64,000 nt of DNA from Reticulitermes speratus. Its lineage: Eukaryota; Arthropoda; Insecta; Blattodea; Rhinotermitidae. The notes below the pieces were generated by a model. It saw only the letters and a program-made list of their open reading frames with translations, searched no databases and was not told the origin of the DNA. Within the stretch, counting starts at the first letter, position 1; every line of letters starts with the position of its first letter. The DNA is taken from the NCBI GenBank assembly GCA_021186555.1, contig JAJKFL010000010.1, positions 6,017,585 to 6,081,584 of the forward strand, read 5' to 3'. Below are positions 56,433-64,000 of the stretch, piece by piece. Made by a program: the position numbers and the translations under genes.

Positions 56433-57708
56433 GTGTATTTATGTGTTTTGTGTGGATCTCAGAACAAACAGCGATTATTTCACTGTACAACATTAACTGA
56501 CTGGTTTGTATAACTGAGACGGAGTGTGTTTACTGCGCGGTACGGACTGTATTTATGTGTTTTGGGTGGATCTCAGAACAAACAGCGATTATTTCACTGT
56601 ACAACATTAACTGACTGGTTTGTATAACTGAGACGGAGTGTGTTTACTGCGCGGTACGGACTGTATTTATGTGTTTTGTGTGGATCTCAGAACAAACAGC
56701 GATTATTTCACTGTACAACATTAACTGACTGGTTTGTATAAGTGAGACGGAGTGTGTTTACTGCGCGGTACGGACTGTATTTATGTGTTTTGGGTGGATC
56801 TCAGAACAAACAGCGATTATTTCACTGTACAACATTAACTGACTGGTTTGTATAACTGAGACGGAGTGTGTTTACTGCGCGGTACGGACTGTATTTATGT
56901 GTTTTGTGTGGATCTCAGAACAAACAGCGATTATTTCACTGTACAACATTAACTGACTGGTTTGTATAAGTGAGACGGAGTGTGTTTACTGCGCGGTACG
57001 GACTGTATTTATGTGTTTTGTGTGGATCTCAGAACAAACAGCGATTATTTCACTGTACAACATTAACTGACTGGTTTGTATAACTGAGACGGAGTGTGTT
57101 TACTGCGCGGTACGGACTGTATTTATGTGTTTTGTGTGGATCTCAGAACAAACAGCGATTATTTCACTGTACAACATTAACTGACTGGTTTGTATAACTG
57201 AGACGGAGTGTGTTTACTGCGCGGTACGGACTGTATTTATGTGTTTTGTGTGGATCTCAGAACAAACAGCGATTATTTCACTGTACAACATTAACTGACT
57301 GGTTTGTATAACTGAGACGGAGTGTGTTTACTGCGCGGTACAGACTGTATTTATGTGTTTTGTGTGGATCTCAGAACAAACAGCGATTATTTCACTGTAC
57401 AGCATTAACTGACTGGTTTGTATAACTGAGACGGAGTGTGTTTACTGCGCGGTACGGACTGTATTTATGTGTTTTGTGTGGATCTCAGAACAAACAGCGA
57501 TTATTTCACTGTACAACATTAACTGACTGGTTTGTATAACTGAGACGGAGTGTGTTTACTGCGCGGTACGGACTGTATTTATGTGTTTTGTGTGGATCTC
57601 AGAACAAACAGCGATTATTTCACTGTACAACATTAACTGACTGGTTTGTATAACTGAGACGGAGTGTGTTTACTGCGCGGTACGGACTGTATTTATGTGT
57701 TTTGTGTG
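56433..57708 (-). repeat. 114-bp satellite array, about 11 units, inverted
   Basis: Same unit as 52247-53725 in reverse (TGTTTACTGCGCGGTACGGA). The inner flank 56361-56436 (CACGTTTAATATTCACAAAT) is the inverse of 53727-53797. The two arrays could form a long hairpin with a 2.6-kb loop. Confidence 0.97.
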
Positions 57709-58457
57709 ACATCATGAAGGCGTATAGGACAGACAGGGGTAAAGTTCCACGTTTTCTTCATTTAACGCATTATTTATTGCGATTTTTATAAAAACAGATT
57801 ACATTGGAGCACTATAGGTCACGTGATACTTTCCCTCACGGACTCAATATGAAACGTGCATAAACTCACGGATATATAAATGATACAATAATTAATAAAC
57901 GAGAAATAAGTGAATATAAATATAAGCAGACCGCACAAAACAAATTCAATTTGTGATGTTAACTACTGATTCATAGATTGTTTAACGACACCGTTTCAAC
58001 TACACTTTAGAAATAAAGTCTGAGTTCAGTCATAAGCAGTAAATACGTAAAACATAGCTTCAGGAGCCCCTACAAATATATTCAGGGAGCAAATTAGACA
58101 AATAATAAATACTTAATCAATATTGTAGCAAGGTGCCTGAAATTAGGAAGAGTAACCTCCCGAATGGAAGTGTAGAACGCTGCCTGCAACCCAACTACTA
58201 TTTATAGAGTCAGAATCTTATATATAGGGGCGCTTTACGAGACATTTACGACTCTATTATTCAATTTCCAGTGGCAGGTTTAATCAGTACTATAAATTTG
58301 ATAGTATATCTTTTTTAAATGTTCTCAGAGAATTTTTCCCGAATGCGCTTAATACGGTGCTAAAAAAACTCATTCAGTTGTTGACATAAGGAAAGAGACC
58401 AAGATTTGAATTTCGTACTCCGAATATATATGGCCCTGAGGTCGACTCAGCCTCTAA

Positions 58458-59000
58458 AGCCGGGATTAGACGGCGCGCGGCTCATCGAGTGACGTGACGT
58501 CACTTGCTCGGCCAACAGATCGGAACAGAAAAGACAATCTGGCTACACGACGCGGCGCAGCTCGGCAAATGGCGGACCAGCGCCCTTACTCGGATAGGTT
58601 CGGCTCGGCTTGTGGAATAAGTCGTGTTGTTCTATGAACTTAAAAATGTCCTCGTTTGACCACTCCATTCTAGCCAATACCAATTGTGGGACAGAAACTT
58701 TCACTCTTCGCGCACCCCGACAGCAGAAAACAAAGACCAGACCTAAGTGTATACAGACTTGGACGAGACTGGCTTGGCGCGTAAACTGCAAGCGCCGTGT
58801 AGCCGCAACAGCTGCCCGAGCCGAGTCCCTTTGAGGATCGTGAGAAAACTGCTTCTGCGGCGATCCAAAGAGCCTCGCTCCCCCAATCACAAGCCGCGCC
58901 GCGCCAGGCCGGATACACGGCGCGTTTGAATACGATTCTTTGTCAATGACGTCAGTTATTACGTAAAACGAGCCGAGCCACGCGCCGTCTAATCCCGGCT
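58458..59000. mobile_element. 543-bp Harbinger-like element with TAA TSD
   Basis: Both ends read AGCCGGGATTAGACGGCGCG inward, with 25 of 26 TIR bases matching. TAA lies at 58455-58457 and 59001-59003. A 3-bp TAA/TTA TSD and GC-rich TIRs are typical of PIF/Harbinger elements. It is far more GC-rich than its surroundings and keeps the start of a MADF-type gene on the minus strand. Confidence 0.9.
58546..58669 (-). pseudogene. Start of a MADF/Myb-like transposon gene
   Basis: ATG at 58669, then MEWSNEDIFKFIEQHDLFHK, followed by a non-homologous run to a stop at 58543. The W-S/T-x-E-D/E...FI-E pattern matches the first helix of MADF (Myb/SANT-like) domains, carried by the second protein of Harbinger elements. 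Only about 20 residues of the domain remain. Confidence 0.6.
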
Positions 59001-59238
59001 TAACAGAAATGAGTACCAGGAATATCTCCTGGCGTGTCAAGGCCGCGGCCGATGCTTAGGGCTGACAACCTTACCACCTTCATGTATCGATTGTCTTGAA
59101 ATCTGGAAGCCTCAACCTCCTGGAACCCTAGGGTTTGTCCAGGGATTTCTTTACCTTTTGCTCGGAATAAGTCCGCAAGCTGTGACTACACCATTGTTTT
59201 GCTGTTTGCGGTATAAGTCTTCCTCCGCGATGTTCATG

Positions 59239-59428
59239 AGATCTGCGCTCTTCTGGAATATTACGCAGCATCGAGTGGTAATCCTTTACCGACGTTTCGT
59301 AACACCGAGTCGGTCCCGTCTTCAAGGGTCAAGAAGGATTTCTTGACCCTTGAAGATGGTACTAATAGATTGTCCCGAAACGTCCGTACAAAACTACCAC
59401 TCGACGTTGCGTAATATCCCAGAAGAGT
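59239..59428. repeat. Family F fold-back element
   Basis: ATCTGCGCTCTTCTGGAATA, ACCGACGTTTCGTAACACCG on the left; inverse arm with CCCGAAACGTCCGTACAAAA and CGTAATATCCCAGAAGAGTG on the right. It ends about 85 bp before the last exon. Confidence 0.85.
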
Positions 59429-59514
59429 GTTTGTTGTTGTTTCGTACTGTACCAACGTAAGCCTTCGTGCATTCCACAGTATGACATATGTAGAATATGT
59501 TTCGTATTTTGCAG

Positions 59515-59701
59515 GAAATGTGAGTACCAGCCGTACCAGGAACCCTATACGAGAGGGTACCGGCGTCTTGTAAGCAGACGCTATGAGACCAAATGCGAAC
59601 CCTGGGGCTGGAAGACTTGTGTTCGTAACCAGCCTGAGTACCAGACAGTATACAAGACTTTCTACCGCACTGTGTACAAATGTACCGACAACCACCAGTA
59701 G
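59515..59701 (+). CDS. Terminal exon: Tyr/Arg-rich cysteine tail and stop
   Basis: Acceptor GTATTTTGCAG, phase 2 in, stop TAG at 59699-59701. The 61-residue tail has four Cys and nine Tyr: KCEYQPYQEPYTRGYRR, ETKCEPWGWKTCVRN and YQTVYKTFYRTVYKC. The W-x-x-C...Y-x-T-V-Y...C arrangement is reminiscent of part of an EMI domain, but CCxGW is missing, so I call it EMI-like only tentatively. It completes the EGF protein. Confidence 0.88.
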
Positions 59702-60321
59702 GCACTGCGCGGTAAGCACTTCCTGTGCGATTATAACAGACACGGCGTGCTGTGCGCATGCGCACAGAGTGACGGATTGTTCTGTTAATTGATTGTTAAC
59801 AAACATTATACATAAAGTTTCACAGGTTACGTAAATTTAGTGTGATGGGGAGTTAGTTATGCATAATGAGAGGTTGAAAATATGAAAATAAAAGGTCGTG
59901 GCCTATCTGAAGTTACAGATCATTATAGTGACTACACTAGGTGTTGGACAAGGTTCAATTCCCTGCACGGACAAGGAATTTTTTTTTTCTCCAAATTGTC
60001 CACGCCTGATCTGGACCTTTTTCGCCTAGGGCAAAGCGTATAAATTTGTACGTCATGTAAAAATCATTTCCTGTCTAATCCTCGCAATTTTTTTGTGTTT
60101 TCTTTAAGTACACTGTCAGTAACTTAAACTACATGACGTCACAAGTGTTCTGTTTCGTGACCTTTGCTTTTCTCGTTATACTACGAACATTGTTCTTATG
60201 AATTTCAAATTACGATGCTTTGCACGCAAAAAGAAAAAACACATAAAAATACTGTCAAATTAACTGCATTTTTAACAACAAAATCAAAGTATTTTCTAGC
60301 ATTAAAGTCGATTCTTATATA
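59702..60321 (+). other. 3' flank with possible polyA signal and tRNA-like SINE remnant
   Basis: AATAAA at 59887-59892 lies 186 bases after the stop and is a candidate polyadenylation signal. At 59910-60030 a GGTTCAATTCC box-B-like segment follows TATAGTGACTACACTAGG, probably an unrelated tRNA-derived SINE fragment. Confidence 0.5.
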
Positions 60322-60917
60322 CAGGGTGTATCTAAAGTGCTTGAACAAATTACAAGAGTGAGTTCATCACGTTAAAATAAAGAAAAATGTTCCTGTACAC
60401 ATATGTAAGGAAATGAGTTGTTTTTTAACTTAATTGAAATAATAAATTTAACAACAAACAAACACATTCATTATGTAATATGTTACAAGTAACATAATAC
60501 ATACAATACACAATTCCAATGTAATAAATGTTGAGTTCTTATTGTTTATCAAGTCATAGTGTACAAAAAATGCGCGAACTCTAATCCACCTGAGACAACG
60601 CACGCATGGGCACGTCTGGTCACGGACTGTCACGCCCTTTTAAAGGTCCTGGAGCCGTTGCAAATGGCTTTACAGGCATCAAAAATACATTGGTGTAGTG
60701 TCTCTACATTTCAAATTTGAGCTGAATACACTATGGGATTTTAAGTGTCCACACAGATAAAAATCTAAAAAAATTTAAGTCGAGCAAATGCGTTGGGGGG
60801 GGGGGGGGGTTCTCCCACAAAAGCTGTTTAAGGAAATATATTGATTTAAACATTTTTCCTTGTTTTGATGTGAGGAGATGACCCCTGAAATTCGTCCAAG
60901 GATTTTGGATACACCCT
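60322..60917. mobile_element. Mariner-type non-autonomous element, about 596 bp
   Basis: Starts CAGGGTGTATCTAAAGTGCT, ends with the inverse AGGATTTTGGATACACCCTT, TA on each side. Internal short frames show no transposase. Includes a G-run at 60796-60810. Confidence 0.65.
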
Positions 60918-61960
60918 TATAAAATTTTAATGCTCTTATCTAATATTTTATTCAAAACATGCTTAACATACATCGAATAATTGTACCTTAATTTTTTTCT
61001 TGTAGTTAGAGGGCAGCATTTGGAACATCGGGCGTGACTTCATTCCTGCGACACGCAGTAGAAGTGCAACAGGCCACGGTCCATATGTGAGTGACATAAT
61101 CTGACAGCAAAGACGAGTTCCTCACAGACAATTTGCACTAAATACAAATTACTGATAATTGCAGTGTGTTATCAATGACAAAACCACGTCTTGTATCGTG
61201 ATGATACGTTACATAGGAATGAAATGTAAGTTAGGGATCGATACAAAGTTTGGGGTACGAACTAGGTACATTAAGGCAGAGTAGCATTTGATACTCGCGA
61301 TTCTGTACCATACTGCATTAACCGACTTACTCCATATGTTTTATATAGGTGAATGTTTAACCGTTTATCCCTTCCATAAAGCTGGGGTTTAAATTCCAAC
61401 TGCTGCCAGGAAGAAGGGGGCTTTACAATTACGGTGCCCCTTAAATGCATTTACGATCGTACAGTGCAGTAAGGCCGGCTGCATGTGAAGAATTAAAGGT
61501 CCGTACAGTGCACCGAAGCTGACATGGAAAGTTTAAAGCAGAGTTGTTATGGTATGTACCATCTCTTGTAAAAATACATAAATTTTACATTTTGCCCGGA
61601 GTGTTTATATGTGTCTCGTGCAATTGTTAAATTAATCAGCAAATACTTCCCTAAACAGCTTCAGAAATTTTGGATTTTGGGATAGAGACAGTGCATTTGT
61701 TGTGTGGGACGTTTTGAATATAATTTAGAATAATTTTAAGCTTCGAAAACTGAAAAGTTCATAAAGTCAGATGATGAATTTTACTGTACACAATACATCT
61801 CACCATATTTTACAGGCAAACATATCGTGGAAATTCGTGCACATTCGTTAAAAGTCGTAAATTTTACCGATATAAATAGGGGTACTTAGAGAAAAAGATG
61901 GGACTGAAGGAGAGTGACGTATTGATGAAAGATTGATATTTACTTTGCTTTTACTTGATG
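60918..61960. other. Non-coding stretch
   Basis: No gene or complete repeat recognised. 61550-61640 faintly resembles the flank of the 114-bp-satellite element (AAATACATAAATTTTACATT, CCCGGAGTGTTTATATGTGT). Confidence 0.4.
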
Positions 61961-62165
61961 TAGGCTTTCCTAAGAAGATTAATTGTTGTGAGCCTAAGCT
62001 GTAGGCTTTCCTAAGAAGATTAATTGTTGTGAGCCTAAGCTGTAGGCTTTCCTAAGAAGATTAATTGTTGTGAGCCTAAGCTGTAGGCTTTCCTAAGAAG
62101 ATTAATTGTTGTGAGCCTAAGCTGTAGGCTTTCGTAAGAAGATTAATTGTTGTGAGCCTAAGTTT
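61961..62165. repeat. 41-bp tandem repeat, 5 copies
   Basis: Unit GTAGGCTTTCCTAAGAAGAT plus TAATTGTTGTGAGCCTAAGCT. Nearly identical copies. Confidence 0.95.
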
Positions 62166-62184
62166 ATTGACTTGTATTGGCGGA

Positions 62185-62455
62185 AAGAAGAGATACGTGC
62201 AGGGTTTTGGTGGAGAAACCTGAAGGAAAGAGACCACTTGGAAGACCCAGGCGTAAATGGGAGGATAATATTAAAATCGAATCTTAAATAAATCGCTTTG
62301 GAGTGCTTGATCTATCTCCAGATAGGCACAAGTGGTGCGATGTTGTGAAAGGGGCAGTGAGCATTTGGGTTCCATAAAATGTGGGGAATTTCCTGACTAG
62401 CTGAGTAATTATTAGCTCTTAATAAAATCTCCTGTCCAAGGAGTTACTCCTAATT
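62185..62455 (+). mobile_element. LINE 3' end
   Basis: Encodes a decayed YxQGFGGETxKERDHLEDPG-like RT tail (GGTTTTGGTGGAGAAACCTG, AGGCGTAAATGGGAGGATAA) and the 3' UTR GGGAATTTCCTGACTAGCTG. Confidence 0.75.
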
Positions 62456-62771
62456 AGCCAGACCCCATATTTATGTCTCATTTCTTAATTTTTATTGTCC
62501 CTTTTTTCCGACACACGAAATTTTGAATCGTTCTTCTCATAGAATTTGTTAGAATCTTCGGAAGGGGAAATGGTTCTGCGAAAAGGGCTTTGGTCTACAC
62601 AGCGTAATACAAAATATATACTATGTCATAATTGACCTATGTGCCGTGAACAGGATTCGAATACGAGACCCAGCTTTTATATTATTCATTCCGTGCATTA
62701 TCCTTTCAATCAACCACATTCAACAACAGATGCACACAATAGGATTACAAACTGTGCGTAGGTTTTAAATA

Positions 62772-62814
62772 ACTGCTACACGTTTCGGCGACGAGGCGCC
62801 ATCCTCAGGGATTC
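62772..62814 (-). ncRNA. Minimal hammerhead motif (CUGAGGA core)
   Basis: Minus strand: CUGAGGA (62802-62808), U, stem II GGCG/CGCC, GAAAC (62782-62786), GU, GUA (62777-62779). Stem I is weak. Confidence 0.6.
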
Positions 62815-62957
62815 TCAAATAAAGAGGAGCACAAGCACAAATACATCAGTCTCGTCAGACTTCGGATAAACATGATATCAGATATAGAAAATGTTTTTCA
62901 CCAACTAAATACACTTGTTACAAAAACACTAAAATATTCTAAAACTGTTTGATAAAA

Positions 62958-63003
62958 AGCCCCGACATGTTTCGGCTCATTAATGCGCCATCCTCAGGGG
63001 GTC
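62958..63003 (-). ncRNA. Hammerhead motif with GUC, left arm
   Basis: Minus strand: stem I CCCC/GGGG, CUGAGGA (62991-62997), U, stem II GGC-x-CA/UG-x-GCC, GAAAC (62969-62973), AU, GUC (62964-62966), the commonest natural cleavage triplet. Confidence 0.72.
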
Positions 63004-63116
63004 ACAACTGTCTGTTCTCAAAACACGTACATATGTTAATCCTCTGTAGAGGTATATGGTCAACGTTGACCATATACCTCTATAGAGTTTGACGTGTTTT
63101 GAGAACAGACAGTTGT

Positions 63117-63162
63117 GACCCCCTGAGGATGGCTCATTAGTGAGCCGAAACATGTCGGGGCT
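63117..63162 (+). ncRNA. Hammerhead motif with GUC, right arm, best formed
   Basis: Stem I CCCC/GGGG, CUGAGGA (63123-63129), U, a perfect 6-bp stem II GGCUCA/UGAGCC with a UUAG loop, GAAAC (63147-63151), AU, GUC (63154-63156). Cleavage is predicted after 63156. Confidence 0.78.
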
Positions 63163-63385
63163 TTTTATCAAACAGTTTTAGAATATTTTAGTGTTTTTGT
63201 AACAAGTGCATTTAGTTGGTGAAAAACATTGTCTGTACTCGAAAAATGCACGGTGAAAATAAAATAAAAAAAATGATATAATTAATACTGTAATATTGTA
63301 CATGCCATTTTATATATTTTATAATTTTAATATAATTAAATATCTTAACATTTGACTTTGTATTCCTATATGGATGTATTGTTGC

Positions 63386-63436
63386 TTGTACTGTGAGAAT
63401 GGTGCCTAGGTGCCGAAACATGTAGGAGTTTTTAAA
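63386..63436 (+). repeat. Hammerhead-like motif with lost core
   Basis: GCCGAAACATGTAGGAGTTT is present, but UGAGAAUGG replaces CUGAUGAUGG, so it should be inactive. Confidence 0.5.
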
Positions 63437-63441
63437 ACATA

Positions 63442-63844
63442 CACAGGGCACACAAAAGAATGGTGCGGTATCAAAAGTGAATAAAGCATGTATTTCTCAC
63501 CTTACACGGGCACAACATACACCGTCAGCGGCGGCAACTGTCCAAGTTTCTCATTTGGTAATTACAATCCTTCAATGTGTGCACCCTGGGTCACACGACA
63601 CACATCCACACGGTAATCAAACTCATCCCAGACCCGGTGTAGCATGTCCGCTGTAATGGCCTGCAGTGCATGCGTTATCCGATCACGAATTTCTTGGACA
63701 GTAAGCATTAGAAGCGAACTGCTGGTAGCGCATGAGAAACTTGGACAGTTGCCGCCGCTGACGGTGTATGTTGTGCCCGTGTAATGTGAGACATAAATTT
63801 TTTATTCACTTTTAAAACCGCACCATTCTTTTGTGTATGCCCTA
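63442..63844 (-). mobile_element. Mariner-like deletion derivative, sister of 49556
   Basis: Same TIRs (CACAAAAGAATGGTGCGGTA) and the same transposase end (reversed CACCGGGTCTGGGATGAGTT), with a larger internal deletion. Close to 95% alike by eye in the shared parts. TA flanks. Confidence 0.88.
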
Positions 63845-63929
63845 TATATAGTTTTCAATCCCATTGTGTGAATCTTTTGGTGAATGTGTTTGATTTTAAG
63901 GAGGTCCAGGTGTTCGGTCCTTCTGAAGA

Positions 63930-64000
63930 CCCAGAGACTACCAGAGTATTGTCGACTGTGGCAAATATCTCAGTGTGTGCTATAAATACTGCTGCAAGGA
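63930..64000 (+). CDS. Possible exon, cysteine-rich, cut by window edge
   Basis: One frame reads DYQSIVDCGKYLSVCYKYCC, open from just after a TGA near 63930 to the edge. The Cys spacing and GC-balanced codons look coding, with candidate acceptors CTGAAG or CTACCAG. It could be an alternative 3' exon of the EGF gene or a neighbour; 71 bases are too few to decide. Confidence 0.25.

Larger units (their letters stand above)
58428..59156 (+). mobile_element. SINE family D, split by the Harbinger-like element
   Basis: The left part ends CGACTCAGCCTCTAA at 58457. The right part resumes at 59004 (CAGAAATGAGTACCAGGAAT) and ends near 59156 (GGGATTTCTTTACC). Removing the insert and one TAA restores the SINE text. 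Confidence 0.9.
55870..59514 (+). other. Intron of about 3.6 kb, inventory
   Basis: 55875-56355 and 57710-58425 show nothing recognisable. The rest is the inverted 114-bp array, the Harbinger-like element in SINE D, and a family F element. Confidence 0.7.
10843..59701 (+). other. Gene locus: extracellular TSP1 plus EGF-repeat protein, 5' partial
   Basis: Eight exons can be joined with matching splice phases into one open frame of about 506 codons. The order is a tentative cysteine-rich exon, an acidic exon, a TSP1 domain with a Ser/Thr/His-rich linker, six EGF-like repeats of about 31 residues each, and a Tyr/Arg-rich tail with four Cys. All internal EGF exons are phase 1-1, a classic shuffling arrangement. 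No signal peptide is seen, so exons are missing upstream. TSP1 and EGF modules act in secreted or cell-surface proteins in adhesion and ligand binding; the specific role is unknown. I do not recognise the orthologue with certainty. Confidence 0.85.
62890..63230. mobile_element. 341-bp palindrome with a hammerhead in each arm
   Basis: ATGTTTTTCACCAACTAAAT on the left and its inverse on the right pair along nearly the whole length, with the centre near CAACGTTG at 63061. ACCAAC and GTGCA words near the ends resemble the ends of 18763 and 40297. Confidence 0.9.

Noticed and set aside
58543-59040. 165-codon minus-strand frame as an intact gene
   Set aside because: It spans the TIR and GC-rich flank of the Harbinger-like element. 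Only the last 41 codons from the ATG at 58669 have any family resemblance.
7743-63436. A complete Penelope-like element
   Set aside because: I looked for a reverse transcriptase or GIY-YIG reading frame near the hammerheads and found none, so only non-autonomous or decayed parts can be claimed.

Overview
This is a eukaryotic, repeat-dense piece of an insect genome. The style fits a large-genome hemimetabolous insect; a cockroach or relative (Blattodea) is my best guess from the look of the tRNA-derived SINEs, but that is inference. No bacterial-style operons are present. Most long open frames are tandem-repeat or transposon artefacts.

One host gene runs through the window on the + strand. 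I can join eight exons with compatible phases: 10843-10956, 11039-11244, 11743-12174, 30901-31098, 32409-32501, 51076-51171, 55677-55869 and 59515-59701. The last six are well supported, the first two less so. Together they encode about 506 residues of a secreted or extracellular protein: a thrombospondin type-1 (TSP1) domain, a Ser/Thr/His-rich linker, six EGF-like repeats and a Tyr/Arg-rich cysteine tail ending at a stop at 59699-59701. The 5' end and signal peptide are not seen. Introns of about 18.7, 1.3, 18.6, 4.5 and 3.6 kb hold nearly all the other features.

The introns and flanks carry at least five SINE families (called A-E here), several with clear target-site duplications (TSDs). 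They also carry 3' fragments of a non-LTR retrotransposon, deletion derivatives of mariner-like transposons with long terminal inverted repeats (TIRs), and a 543-bp Harbinger-like element that keeps the start of a MADF-domain gene. Seven large tandem arrays have units of 26, 39, 80, 40, 22, 114 and 41 bp. The 114-bp family occurs as two inverted arrays flanking one EGF exon.

The most striking layer is a set of hammerhead-ribozyme-like motifs (CUGANGA, stem II, GAAAC, 2-bp stem III, GUA or GUC) on both strands. They occur singly, inside fold-back elements, and as a 16-unit 80-bp tandem array at 37761-39010. Minimal hammerheads of this kind are known from Penelope-like retroelements. Here two carrier elements have 11-12 bp TSDs, and a second degenerate family (with ACCGACGTTTCGG on the opposite strand) appears related. 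No Penelope reverse transcriptase is visible, so these are non-autonomous or decayed copies.

Layout: 1-624 satellite; 625-10842 SINEs and mariner debris; 10843-12174 gene 5' part; 12175-30900 intron with hammerheads, LINE-derived minisatellite and mariner elements; 30901-32501 EGF exons; 32502-51075 intron with the hammerhead array and 40-bp and 22-bp arrays; 51076-59701 last EGF exons with inverted 114-bp arrays and the Harbinger element; 59702-64000 3' flank with mariner-like elements and a palindromic double hammerhead.
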